Origin: Chthoniobacteraceae bacterium
GTDB taxonomy: Bacteria; Verrucomicrobiota; Verrucomicrobiia; Chthoniobacterales; Chthoniobacteraceae
Direction: 5' to 3'
Length of the DNA: 64,000 bases
Assembly (NCBI GenBank): GCA_947476045.1
Contig: CANJNZ010000003.1
Location: 1 to 64,000, forward strand
Below the pieces are notes generated by a model. The model did no database searches. It was not told the origin of the DNA and saw only the letters and a program-made list of their open reading frames with translations. Made by a program: the position numbers and the translations under genes. Below, in pieces: positions 9,061-17,247 of this stretch. How positions within the stretch are numbered: position 1 is the first letter of the stretch; every line of letters begins with the position of its first letter.

Positions 9061-9910
9061 AGAGGGAATGGGAGCTTCCCCGCGCGAAAAGGGATGCCTC
9101 ACGCGAGAAAAGAGGAACTCCACTTTTGAAAAGGGATTCCCCCCGTGAGCAAAGGGAGCTTCCACTTTTGAAAAGGGATGCCTCCCGTGAGCAAAGGGAG
9201 CTTCCACTTTTGAAAAGGGATTCCTCCCGCGAGAAAAGAGGACCTCCACTTTTGAAAAGGGATGCCTCCCGTGAGAAAAGAGAACCTCCACTTTTGAAAA
9301 GGGATGCCTCCCGTGAGAAAAGAGAACCTCCACTTTTGAAAAGGGATAGCTCCCGCGAGCAAAGAGGACTTCCACTTTTGAAAAGGGATGCCTCCCGCGA
9401 GAAAAGGGAACTTCCACTTTTGAAAAGGGATGCCTCCCGCGAGAAAAGGGAACTTCCACTTTTGAAAAGGGATGCCTCCCGCGAGAAAAGGGAACTTCCA
9501 CTTTTGAAAAGGGATTCCTCCCGTGAGCAAAGAGGACCTCCACTTTTGAAAAGGGATTCCTCCCACGAAAAATGAGGACTTCCACTTTTGAAAAAGGATT
9601 GCTCCCGCGAGCAAAGGGAACTTCCACTTTTGAAAAGGGATTCCTCCCGCGAGAAAAGAGGACCTCCACTTTTGAAAAGGGATGGCTACCGGACAGAAAG
9701 GTATCGTCCTTCCGAGAAAAGGTATGGCCACCGGACAGAAAGGTATCGTCCTTCCGAGAAAAGGTATGGCCACCGGAAGGCGTAGGAAAGTTGCCGGGTC
9801 AAGTTGATGGGTTGCTGTGAAAAATGGTTTCTTTCCGAGATGGCAGCACGTTCCTCCGGGATGCAGGAACGTTCCTGCGATGCAGAGGGACGTTCATTCC
9901 ACTGCCAGTG
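9061..9910. repeat. Tandem array with 21-bp period in 42-bp higher-order units
   Basis: From about 9061 to 9700 some fifteen 42-bp units follow one another. Each has two related halves: CTTCCACTTTTGAAAAGGGA plus one base, and GCCTCCCGTGAGCAAAGGGA plus one base. At 9681-9778 the sequence changes but keeps the 21-bp step (TATGGCCACCGGACAGAAAGG, TATCGTCCTTCCGAGAAAAGG). At 9848-9910 a third variant continues (ACGTTCCTCCGGGATGCAGGA and two relatives). Because 21 is a multiple of three, several frames stay open on both strands, but none has a credible start or codon bias. No spacers are present, so it is not CRISPR. Confidence 0.85.
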
Positions 9911-9971
9911 CTTTCTTTCCAAAAAGTGAACCGCGCGAGGGCGGGAGGCAGGGGCGCAGTGGGTCTCCGTT

Positions 9972-10094
9972 TTTGAAGGCTTCCTCCGGGTCGAGCTTTC
10001 CAAAAACCGAGCGCAACTCCGGATGGCGTTGCAGAATTGAGTTTAGTTCCTCATCGAGCAGCGCTTCGTAGATGCCTTGCGGGAGACTGGTCAT
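9972..10094 (-). pseudogene. N-terminal remnant of a DUF3427-type helicase
   Basis: About 41 residues starting MTSLPQGIYEALLDEEL and ending near GKLDPEEAF resemble the N-terminus of large DEAD-family helicases with a phospholipase-D-like or DUF3427 architecture. The similarity then stops and the frame continues into repeat-like DNA, so more than 90 percent of the gene is missing. It lies directly downstream of an ARPP-1 gene on the same strand, in the place where the second ARPP-1 copy has drmD. The family call is from memory of the N-terminal motif. Confidence 0.45.
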
Positions 10095-10229
10095 GTTGTT
10101 GGCATCCTTCTGCGATGGGGCGTTCCAGAACATGAGGCTTTAGTGATGCGGTGCTGCGGAGATTTCTGCGAGACCATGTGATCTCTTTCGGCAGAGACTG
10201 GAAAGTCGATCTGCCTACTGCAAGCACCG

Positions 10230-11177
10230 TCAGTTCATCACGAGATTCTTGTGCAAGACGGTGTCGTTGAATGCGTGGTCGCAGGTGTCGAATACGAAGG
10301 TATTTTCGTTGCGCCGGGTGTCCACGCGGACGCGGGGTGGGACTTCATTTCGTTCGAAGATCTGGTTCAGGTCGGCTTCCCCTAACCACTGGTGAATTGA
10401 ATCCGCCGTGACGGGTGCTGTTTTCTTTTTCCTGTTGCGACGGGACTCGGAGATGGCTTCCAGCACTGCGGCGTCGAGCAGCTTGCTCCAGAGTTTGCGA
10501 AACAGAATGCCGGAGCCGTAGCTGTCGGCGGTGTTGATTTCGCCGTTGATTGCGAAGGCGTAGCCCACGGCGTCGGACGCATCATCAATGATTTTTGCCA
10601 GCGCTGCGCGATAGGCGTCCTTGCGCTTGAGCAGGTCGTCGTCCTCGACCGAAAGCAGATAGCTGCTCGGTGAGGCGCAGGCCTTGATGTTTTTGTCCAG
10701 GCTCTCGCTCAATTTGTCCTGCGCTTCGGCGACCTTGGCCCACACTTCGCCTTGGCACTTGCTCATCTTGGCGGCCATGCGGAGGGATTTATTGCTGAGG
10801 GAGGATTTCGCGCTGGAAAATGAACCCGCATCCTCGTCTGCACGCCGGTGCCAGCGACCGCTCTCCACGCAGAATGACGGGATCGGCACACGACCGGATT
10901 TTGCAGGCAGGACGAAATCCACGCCGAGCGTGCGATCCTGACGTCCGCCCTTCACCACATCGCCCGCCTGAATGTAGAGGTCGAGCGAGTCGGACAGGTT
11001 TTCGACTTCCAGTTGCCCGACAGTCCCGGTCTCGTGGACGGTGACGAATTTCTGCTCCAATGCCTGATCAAGCGGAATGAAGCGACTGCCGTCCAGCGTA
11101 TCACTGCCGCGCAGGAGAAAGATGCTGAGGTTTTCATGGGTGAACGGGCCTGTGACGGTGATGTGTTTTGCATTCAT
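10230..11177 (-). CDS. ARPP-1 domain protein, copy 1
   Basis: The 315-residue protein opens with ITVTGPFTHENLSIFLLRG and continues LDQALEQKFVTVHETG...QLEVEN, SLDLYIQAGDVVKGGRQDRT and IPSFCVESGRW. I recognise these as ARPP-1, a domain described in predicted prokaryotic conflict systems. A helical insert (about 140-200) precedes a C-terminal beta region ending near DTCDHAFND. Its biochemistry is unknown. By eye it differs from copy 2 (58380-59327) at only 12 of 315 residues. A GGAGG lies just one base before the ATG, unusually close. The next gene on this strand is a helicase remnant. Confidence 0.85.
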   Translation of the reverse strand: MNAKHITVTGPFTHENLSIFLLRGSDTLDGSRFIPLDQALEQKFVTVHETGTVGQLEVENLSDSLDLYIQAGDVVKGGRQDRTLGVDFVLPAKSGRVPIPSFCVESGRWHRRADEDAGSFSSAKSSLSNKSLRMAAKMSKCQGEVWAKVAEAQDKLSESLDKNIKACASPSSYLLSVEDDDLLKRKDAYRAALAKIIDDASDAVGYAFAINGEINTADSYGSGILFRKLWSKLLDAAVLEAISESRRNRKKKTAPVTADSIHQWLGEADLNQIFERNEVPPRVRVDTRRNENTFVFDTCDHAFNDTVLHKNLVMN

Positions 11178-11195
11178 GCCTCCATTTTACACACC

Positions 11196-11213
11196 ACCAC
11201 GGACATCCGTGGT
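11196..11213. promoter_or_regulatory. 18-bp palindrome in the ARPP-1 leader
   Basis: ACCACGGACATCCGTGGT is a perfect inverted repeat (8-bp arms, 2-bp centre), about 18 bp before the ARPP-1 start. It is headed by GTAGGAC on the minus strand. The matching place before ARPP-1 copy 2 holds a degenerate version. It could be an operator or a REP-like hairpin. Confidence 0.55.
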
Positions 11214-11319
11214 CCTACCGTTTATTTCCCGAAGATATTTTACCCGGCTACTTTGGCTAATCTTCGTGTCTTTGTGTGAGTCATTGCCATAAACCCATAA
11301 ATCTGGCATATTTTCCCCG

Positions 11320-11577
11320 ATGAAAACGACACTCGAAATTCCAGATGCCCTGTATCGGCAGGCCAAGGTGCAAGCCGCGCACGAAAACCGGAAGATGAAA
11401 GACCTCGTAAGCGAGGGCCTGCGACTCGTGCTCGGGCTGACGAAGAAATCCCGGTCCCGGCCCCTGCGCCGCATGACGAAAGCACCGGTGACGATCCGCA
11501 AGGGTAACACAATTCCGGCGCTGTCAAATGATGCAATGGCAACGCTACTCGAACGCGCGGGTGAACGACTGCCGTGA
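11320..11577 (+). CDS. vapB: Ribbon-helix-helix-type antitoxin
   Basis: An 85-residue protein beginning MKTTLEIPDALYRQAKVQA, the strand-helix start of ribbon-helix-helix antitoxins, followed by a helix (NRKMKDLVSEGLRLVLG). The basic and then acidic C-terminal tail would wrap the toxin. Its stop overlaps the start of the PIN toxin gene in ATGA, the classic antitoxin-first arrangement, so the pair is co-translated and probably autoregulated. It points opposite to its neighbours and sits in extra DNA absent from the paralogous locus at 58307-58380. Confidence 0.85.
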   Translation: MKTTLEIPDALYRQAKVQAAHENRKMKDLVSEGLRLVLGLTKKSRSRPLRRMTKAPVTIRKGNTIPALSNDAMATLLERAGERLP

Positions 11578-12014
11578 AATTTCTCACGGATGTGAACGTG
11601 GTTTTTCCGCTGTTGGTGAGCCGTCATCAGCATCGGGGCAAGGCATTGGAGTGGTTCGACTCGACGGGTGCGGGTGACGTGGTGCTTTGCCGGTTGACGC
11701 GGCTTGGTGTGCTCCGCCTGCTTTGCACGGCACAGGTGATGGGGCCGGACGTATTGCAGCCGAAGGCTGCAATGGAGGCGCTGGAAGTTTTGGAGGCGGA
11801 CGAACGGGTGGTGCTGCTCCACGAACCGGACGGGCTGGATGCGACCCTGAAGGCGTTCGTTGACGGCTGCACAACGACACCGAATCTCTGGACAGATGCC
11901 TATCTCGCGGCGTTTGCGAGCGTGGCCGGATTGAAGCTGGTCTCGTTTGACCGGGGCTTCTCGAAGTTCAGCGGTCTCGATTTTCTCCCGCTCACGTCGG
12001 GCGGGAGGAAATGA
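11574..12014 (+). CDS. vapC: PIN-domain toxin (VapC-like ribonuclease)
   Basis: This 146-residue protein has the PIN layout: first acid Asp6 in KFLTDVNVV, a central helical part, Asp108 in NLWTDAYLAAFA, and Asp126 in LVSFDRGF. These residues bind the divalent metal used for RNA cleavage. The overlap with the antitoxin gene fixes the start. VapC toxins typically cut initiator tRNA or rRNA loops; the target here is unknown. The pair may stabilise the surrounding island by post-segregational killing. Confidence 0.88.
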   Translation: MKFLTDVNVVFPLLVSRHQHRGKALEWFDSTGAGDVVLCRLTRLGVLRLLCTAQVMGPDVLQPKAAMEALEVLEADERVVLLHEPDGLDATLKAFVDGCTTTPNLWTDAYLAAFASVAGLKLVSFDRGFSKFSGLDFLPLTSGGRK

Positions 12015-12176
12015 AGATCTTTGATTCACAGCGCAATGAGATGGGAGTGGGCACCTACATTTTGCCATCGAGATTCCGCGACCATAGCGGCCACAGCGCA
12101 AGTTGAGCGTCGTCGCTGGATATGGCTGGAAATTGGTGACTGCGTGCGCAGGAGAAGATGCCGGGGTTTTCACCCC

Positions 12177-12704
12177 TCAAAGCTGTCGTCCCCTGCGGCT
12201 GGCGGCGCGGATGAGCGGGAGTTCCGTCCGAACATCGGAGCGAATGCGTGTGTAAAGCTGGAGGTAATCTTGGAGCACGCGCAGTCCGTCCTCGCCCATT
12301 TGCCTGCCGGTGAAAAGCTCTGGCAGTTTGTCCGAGAAGTTGAGCCCGAGTTGAAGAGTTTTTGACGGGATTTCCACGCCGATGTCGTAGTTGGAGAGGA
12401 GCAGGCGCTGCTCGGGGTGGCTTGTCGCGCCGCAAGCGTCCAGACACCATGTCGGAGAACCGTTGCTATGGGCATGAAGCAGCAGCAGGAGTTTCTTTTC
12501 GATGCGCCAGAGATTGCGCAGGGTTTCCTCGGGGATGGAGAGGGCGCGCAGATGCACCAGCTTCGTCAGAAATTCGAGGTAGGCGTCGCAATAAGCTTCG
12601 CACTCGGGCAGTTCAAAGCGCGTTTGCAGACCGTGCAGGTAGATGACCGGGCGGTTCAACTCGCGGCCTATCTCAATGAGAGTGCGTGTAAAGTCGCCCA
12701 GCAT
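12177..12704 (-). CDS. All-helical protein of unknown function, linked to ARPP-1 (copy 1)
   Basis: A 175-residue, mainly helical protein (TLIEIGRELNRPVIYLHGL, YLEFLTKLVHLRALSIP) with a central polar segment GSPTWCLDACGATSHPEQR that could bind a ligand or metal. I do not recognise a family. A close copy precedes ARPP-1 copy 2 but is frameshifted there, so this is the intact one. The tail of a YbjN-like gene remains immediately upstream (12708-12743). The repeated order YbjN, helical protein, ARPP-1 suggests the three work together. Confidence 0.7.
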   Translation of the reverse strand: MLGDFTRTLIEIGRELNRPVIYLHGLQTRFELPECEAYCDAYLEFLTKLVHLRALSIPEETLRNLWRIEKKLLLLLHAHSNGSPTWCLDACGATSHPEQRLLLSNYDIGVEIPSKTLQLGLNFSDKLPELFTGRQMGEDGLRVLQDYLQLYTRIRSDVRTELPLIRAASRRGRQL

Positions 12705-12707
12705 GTT

Positions 12708-12743
12708 TCAATTCAGGCTGAACCGCGGTTTCAATGCAGCCTT
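12708..12743 (-). pseudogene. 3' remnant of a YbjN-like gene
   Basis: On the minus strand about eleven codons read KAALKPRFSLN and stop, matching the last residues (AAMKPRFSLN) of the YbjN-like gene that precedes the helical gene at 57269-57764. Everything upstream of these codons is gone, so the deletion or insertion endpoint at this locus lies at about 12744. Confidence 0.6.
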
Positions 12744-12843
12744 ATTTTTTCCGAGGGATTTTGCGCGGGGCGGTGTGTGAGGAAATGCGGGGAACTTCAA
12801 AAGCGCTCCGCACAGCAAACCAAAACATAAAAACACAAACACA

Positions 12844-13098
12844 ATGAAAACCAAACTCATCCTCGCCATCACCACTGCCGCCGTTATCGGAGCCGCCAGC
12901 ATCTTTGCCGCCGGTGACCAACAGCCCGCCGACACCGCCGCTCCGGCACCTGTCGCAGCCAAGGCTGACGCCGGCATGACGTGTCACTCCAAGGAGAAAG
13001 CGGCCCCTATGCGCGGCTGCTGCATGACCCACGCACACAGCGATGCCCAAACCGATGCTCACACGGGGGATAAAGGCGCTTCCTGCCACAAGAAGTAA
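12844..13098 (+). CDS. Small secreted Cys/His-rich protein, probable metal binder
   Basis: The 84-residue product starts with a clear signal peptide (about 1-22, ending IFAAG). The mature part has five cysteines and several histidines: MTCHSKEK, MRGCCMTHAHSD, DAHTGDK, ASCHKK. That composition suggests binding of copper, zinc or another soft metal in the periplasm. It is followed by a set that looks like an anti-sigma protein, a metal sensor and an ECF sigma factor, and is probably a target of that system. An alternative is a short exported redox peptide. Confidence 0.75.
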   Translation: MKTKLILAITTAAVIGAASIFAAGDQQPADTAAPAPVAAKADAGMTCHSKEKAAPMRGCCMTHAHSDAQTDAHTGDKGASCHKK

Positions 13099-13172
13099 GG
13101 TGGCCGGTCAGACTTGCAAATCAGCCGGACGGGACGCTCGACCTCCCGTCCGGCTTGAGTTTGTCTCATGCC

Positions 13173-13502
13173 ATGAAAGACGATCCTCAACTCCGCGAAT
13201 TGCTCCGGGCATCGCTGCCCGATATCGAAGTGCCTCCGCGCTTCGGTGCCGAAGTCTGGCAGCGCATTCAGGCCCGCAGTGAAGGCCCGGCGATAAACGG
13301 CTGGGCAAAGTTTTTTGAACCGCTGTCCGGGTTACTCCGGCGTCCTGCTTTCGCAGCATTGGCAGTCGTTCTGGCAGTCAGTGGTGGCGCGACGATCGGA
13401 ACCATCCATGCGACGGCCGCCAATGAGCGTGCGCGTGCGTCACTCATCGAGCGGCATGTTGCTACGATTGACCCGTATGCCCGGCTGGCCGCGACGCGAT
13501 GA
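13173..13502 (+). CDS. Small membrane protein, probable anti-sigma factor
   Basis: A 109-residue protein with a cytoplasmic N-terminus (DDPQLRELLRASLPDIEVPPRF) and one transmembrane helix at about residues 57-78, then a short periplasmic tail. Size, topology and position between a metal-binding protein and a sensor fit a CnrY-like anti-sigma factor; sequence similarity is not obvious. The ATG at 13173 is chosen over a TTG upstream. Its stop overlaps the next start (ATGA). Confidence 0.6.
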   Translation: MKDDPQLRELLRASLPDIEVPPRFGAEVWQRIQARSEGPAINGWAKFFEPLSGLLRRPAFAALAVVLAVSGGATIGTIHATAANERARASLIERHVATIDPYARLAATR

Positions 13503-13963
13503 AAAAACCGCTCTTCATCCTGCTGGCGCTGGCAGCGGTGGCGGTTGCCGCATATTTTGCCTGCTATCATTTTGCCACGCGTGAGACGCGCCGCATGCTC
13601 GGCAGCACCGATGGCATGGCGTGGCTGTGCACGGAATTCCAACTGAACGACGAGCAGGCCCGCGCCGTTGGAAAACTGCAAGCCGACTACGAGCCACACT
13701 GCATGGAAATGTGCAACCGCATCGCCAAGTCCGGCGAATGTCTGACGATGCTTCTGGAAAAAAGCACGACGATGACACCGGAGTTGGAGGCGGCAGTGCG
13801 CGAGGCGCTGCAAACTCAGGCGGATTGCCACGTGGCGACACTCCGGCAGGCTTTTGCCATCGGCGCGCAAATGGCACCGGAGCAGGCCGTGCGCTACCGG
13901 GCTGTGGTTTCCAAGCGCATCCTTTCAAAGCACACCAAGCATGACATGTGTGGACACCGCTGA
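13499..13963 (+). CDS. Periplasmic heavy-metal sensor-like protein (HMR/CnrX type)
   Basis: The 154-residue protein has an N-terminal anchor helix (about 3-24) and a helical periplasmic part. Features such as WLCTEFQLNDEQ, YEPHCMEMCNRI and QADCHVATLRQ resemble the LTPEQ-like metal-sensing fold of CnrX and related heavy-metal-resistance proteins. Paired Cys and His residues could hold the metal. It sits between the presumed anti-sigma gene (4-bp overlap) and the sigma gene (3-bp gap), the expected arrangement for a metal-triggered release of an ECF sigma factor. Confidence 0.7.
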   Translation: MKKPLFILLALAAVAVAAYFACYHFATRETRRMLGSTDGMAWLCTEFQLNDEQARAVGKLQADYEPHCMEMCNRIAKSGECLTMLLEKSTTMTPELEAAVREALQTQADCHVATLRQAFAIGAQMAPEQAVRYRAVVSKRILSKHTKHDMCGHR

Positions 13964-13966
13964 GAC

Positions 13967-14549
13967 ATGAACGATTCCCACGAGGCGGATGCAGCGGCGA
14001 TGGCGCGGCTACGCGACGGCGACGACCTTGCACTCAACGAACTCATGGCCCGCTGGCAAAAGCCGCTCGCCAGTTACCTCATGCGCTTTTGTGGCAATGA
14101 AGCCACTGCGCTCGACCTCGCGCAGGATACTTTTGTGCGCGTCTATGAAGCCCGCGCCCGTTACGACACGCGGGGTAAATTTGCCACCTGGCTTTACACC
14201 ATCGCTGGAAATCTGGCCCGCAACTCACACCGCTGGCAGCAACGCCACCCTTCCGTGTCGCTCGATGCGCCGACCGATGAAAACGGCGGCACACTCGCCA
14301 CGCATCTGCCCGATGCCGCGCCCGCGCCAGACGAAAGTGCCGACGCAGGGCGAACGCGCGACCGCCGTGCGTGCAACCATTGCGGAACTGCTGGAAGACC
14401 AGCGGACAATTGTGCTCCTCAGCGAATTCGAAGACCGCTCGCACGCCGACATTGCCGCGGTCCTCACCTGCACGCCAAAGGCGGTGGAGACGCGCCTTTA
14501 CCGCGCCCGGCAGACGCTCCGCGAAAAACTTTCGCGCTGGTTGAAGTGA
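13967..14549 (+). pseudogene. ECF sigma factor with a frameshift between regions 2 and 4
   Basis: The first frame encodes sigma region 2: NELMARWQKPLASYLMRF, ALDLAQDTFVRVYE, FATWLYTIAGNLARN. Near 14331-14350 the coding potential moves to another frame, which supplies region 4: LLEDQRTIVLLSEFEDRSH, AVLTCTPKAVETRLYRARQ. In a normal ECF factor these are one protein of about 190 residues. As written, the first frame runs on to 14608 with unlikely sequence. This is either a real inactivating single-base change or a sequencing error. If real, the upstream metal-stress set has lost its own sigma factor. Confidence 0.8.
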
Positions 14550-14636
14550 ACGCGTGCAAAAAATCTCTGGGGGATATTTCATCCTGTAGTTTGGTAAGAG
14601 TAACTTGAACCACCACGAACCAGCCTCCTCAGAGCA

Positions 14637-17234
14637 ATGAAAACGAAACTGCTCATCCTCGGACTCGGACTTGTCTCCGCCCATGCGTGTGCCGAACAGA
14701 AGCAGGTCTTCGAGCAAGCCATTCATCCTGTGCTGAAAGAATTCTGCGTCACTTGCCACTCGACCGAGAAGCAGAAGGGCGATCTCGATCTGGAACGCTT
14801 CACCTCGCTTGCCCTCGTGAAAGGCGACCCGTTGGTGTGGGAGCACTCCCTGGATCAGATTCACGACAAGGAGATGCCGCCGAAGGGCAAGCCCATGCCT
14901 TCACCTGAGCAGATGAAGCTGCTCACGGATTGGATGCAGGGCACGCTGGATGACATCGCGCTCGCCAGCGCTGGTGATCCCGGCCCGGTGGTGCTGCGGC
15001 GTCTGTCGAACATGGAATACACTTACACGATTCGTGATCTCACCGGCGTCCCGTCGCTCGATCCGGCGAAGGAGTTTCCCGTCGATGGCGCGGCTGGCGA
15101 AGGCTTCACCAATGCAGGTGCGGCGCTTGTGATGTCGCCTGCGTTGCTTACGAAGTATCTGGATGCCGCGAAGGATGTCACGAGCCACGCGGTGCTCACA
15201 CCCACAGGCATTCGGTTTTCCGCTGGCACGTCATCGCGTGACTGGACCGACGAGACGCTGGCGAAGATTCGCGCCTTCTATGATCGCTACACTGGGACTG
15301 GTTCGGAATCACAAACCACGCAGCAAGGCATCCAGCTCGCCATGGGCACCAGCGGAGGTCGTCTCCCGCTGGCGAAATACCTCGCCGCCCTTCAAGGCAA
15401 AGGCCCGGCGGAAGGTTTGAGCGCGAAATACCTCGCATTGCTGCGTGCTGCTTTAACGGACACGAAACCTTCTCCCCTGCTCGACGGCCTGAGAGAAAAG
15501 TTCCGCGCGGGAACGCTCACGGTGGCTGATATTGAGCCGTGGCAAAAGTCCTTGTGGCGCTTTGCGAGCGTGGGGCAAATTGGCAAGAAAAACGGCCCCA
15601 AGAGCTGGCAAGAGCCAGTGACGCCACCCGGCGCACTGCATGATGAAGCCGCCTTCGACGACTTCCGCGCACTGTTTCCCATCGCCCTCTGCTACTCGAA
15701 GATCGTGCCCGTTGATGAAGTCGTCACGCTCACGCTGTTCCATCGTGAGGACGAACCATTGAAGCGGTTGATGCTCAGCGATGCGCAAATCAGCGCACTC
15801 GATCAACTCTGGGATGAGCTGCGTTTCGTCAGCGAATTGCCGCTGAAGCAGGTGGATGTGTTTGAGCAATTGTATCAATTCGCCACGCAGGACAGGCCCG
15901 ACTTGGTTGTCGCGCTCGATCCAATGCGCGAGCCGATCAAGCAAGGCGCAGAGGCGTTCAAGAAGCTGCAAGTCGAGGTGGAGCCGCAGCAAGTGCAGGC
16001 CGCGCTCGACTTCGCCACGCAAGCCTGGCGTCGCCCGTTGAGCGATGCTGAGCGCGACGATCTGCGCGCGCTTTATCAAAAGCTGCGCAAGCAGGAACTT
16101 CCCCACGCCATGGCCGTGCGCATGATGCTTGCGCGTGTGTTGGTCGCTCCCGCGTTCCTGTATCGCGGTGAGAAATCGGCACCAGGGCCAAAGGCTGCGC
16201 CGGTGAGCGACCAGGAAATCGCCACGCGCCTCAGCTATTTCCTATGGTCCTCCGCGCCCGATGCCGAGCTCACGCAGCTCGCCACCGCAGGAAAGCTCCA
16301 CGACCCCGACGTGCTCGTCGCCCAAGCGAGGCGCATGTTGAAGGACGAGCGCATTCGCCGTCTCGCCACCGAGTTCGGCTGCCAGTGGCTGCACGTGCGC
16401 GATGTCGCCACGCTCGATGAAAAGAGCGAACGCCATTTCCCGACTTTCCTCAGCGTGCGCGCCGACATGCAGGAGGAGGCAGTGCAGTTCTTCACGCATC
16501 TGTTTCAAGAGAATGGCTCCGTGCTTTCGTTGCTCGATGCGGACCACACGTTCGTGAATGGCCCGCTCGCCAAACACTACGGGCTCGATTTGAAAGGTAG
16601 TGGATGGCAGCGCGTCGATGGACTTCGCGCAAAGGGACGCGGCGGCATCCTCGGGTTCGCGAGCACGCTGGCGAAACAGAGCGGAGCCTCGCGCACTAGC
16701 CCGATTCTGCGCGGCAACTGGCTCAGCGAAGTGGTGCTCGGCGAGAAGCTGCCGCGGCCGCCAAAAGGTGTGCCGGTGCTGCCCGAGGAAGCCCCGCAAG
16801 GCCTCACCGAGCGCCAGTTGATCGAGCGTCACAGCAGCGATGCGAAGTGCGCCGGCTGTCATCAGCGCATCGATCCCTTTGGCTTCGCGCTGGAAGGGTT
16901 CGACGCCATCGGACGCGCCCGCAGCAAAGACGCCGCTGGTCTGGCCATCGATACGCGCACCAGTCTTCCCAGCGGCATGGCCATTGAAGGACTCGACGGC
17001 CTCCGCTCCTACCTCGTCAACACCCGCAGCGATGACTTCCTCCGCCAGTTCAGCCGCAAGCTACTCGGCTACGCCCTCGGTCGCAGTGTGCAGCTATCCG
17101 ACAAGCCGCTCATCGCCTCCATGCTCACTCAGCTCAAAGCCAATGGCCACAGCGTCGGCGCCGCCATCGAATTGATCGTCCGCAGCCCGCAGTTCCGTGA
17201 AGTGCGCGGCAGGGATTTCATCGTCAATAACTAA
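14637..17234 (+). CDS. DUF1587/1595/1592/1588/1585 cytochrome-type protein
   Basis: A signal peptide (about 1-19) leads to a PSCyt1-type region with a heme motif CVTCH at residues 37-41. It is followed by DUF1587 (LRRLSNMEYTYTIRDLTG), DUF1595 and DUF1592 in the middle, then DUF1588 with RTSPILRGNWLSEVVLGE and CAGCH (about 738), and DUF1585 near the C-terminus (FLRQFSRKLLGYALGRSV). Such proteins are abundant in Planctomycetota and Verrucomicrobiota and are thought to work in periplasmic polysaccharide or redox chemistry. The DUF1552 partner follows after 13 bp, the usual pairing. Confidence 0.92.
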   Translation: MKTKLLILGLGLVSAHACAEQKQVFEQAIHPVLKEFCVTCHSTEKQKGDLDLERFTSLALVKGDPLVWEHSLDQIHDKEMPPKGKPMPSPEQMKLLTDWMQGTLDDIALASAGDPGPVVLRRLSNMEYTYTIRDLTGVPSLDPAKEFPVDGAAGEGFTNAGAALVMSPALLTKYLDAAKDVTSHAVLTPTGIRFSAGTSSRDWTDETLAKIRAFYDRYTGTGSESQTTQQGIQLAMGTSGGRLPLAKYLAALQGKGPAEGLSAKYLALLRAALTDTKPSPLLDGLREKFRAGTLTVADIEPWQKSLWRFASVGQIGKKNGPKSWQEPVTPPGALHDEAAFDDFRALFPIALCYSKIVPVDEVVTLTLFHREDEPLKRLMLSDAQISALDQLWDELRFVSELPLKQVDVFEQLYQFATQDRPDLVVALDPMREPIKQGAEAFKKLQVEVEPQQVQAALDFATQAWRRPLSDAERDDLRALYQKLRKQELPHAMAVRMMLARVLVAPAFLYRGEKSAPGPKAAPVSDQEIATRLSYFLWSSAPDAELTQLATAGKLHDPDVLVAQARRMLKDERIRRLATEFGCQWLHVRDVATLDEKSERHFPTFLSVRADMQEEAVQFFTHLFQENGSVLSLLDADHTFVNGPLAKHYGLDLKGSGWQRVDGLRAKGRGGILGFASTLAKQSGASRTSPILRGNWLSEVVLGEKLPRPPKGVPVLPEEAPQGLTERQLIERHSSDAKCAGCHQRIDPFGFALEGFDAIGRARSKDAAGLAIDTRTSLPSGMAIEGLDGLRSYLVNTRSDDFLRQFSRKLLGYALGRSVQLSDKPLIASMLTQLKANGHSVGAAIELIVRSPQFREVRGRDFIVNN

Positions 17235-17247
17235 CTCACCACAACCT

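Noticed and set aside
9107..9700. CRISPR array
   Set aside because: Units are contiguous and alternate two related halves; there are no unique spacers and no cas genes.
9099..9820. Long open frames on both strands through the repeat array
   Set aside because: They exist because the period is a multiple of three and units lack stops; there is no ribosome-binding site, codon bias or conserved domain.
12021..12176. Small gene after the PIN toxin
   Set aside because: The open frame continues into the antisense of the helical gene and has no start signal or motif.
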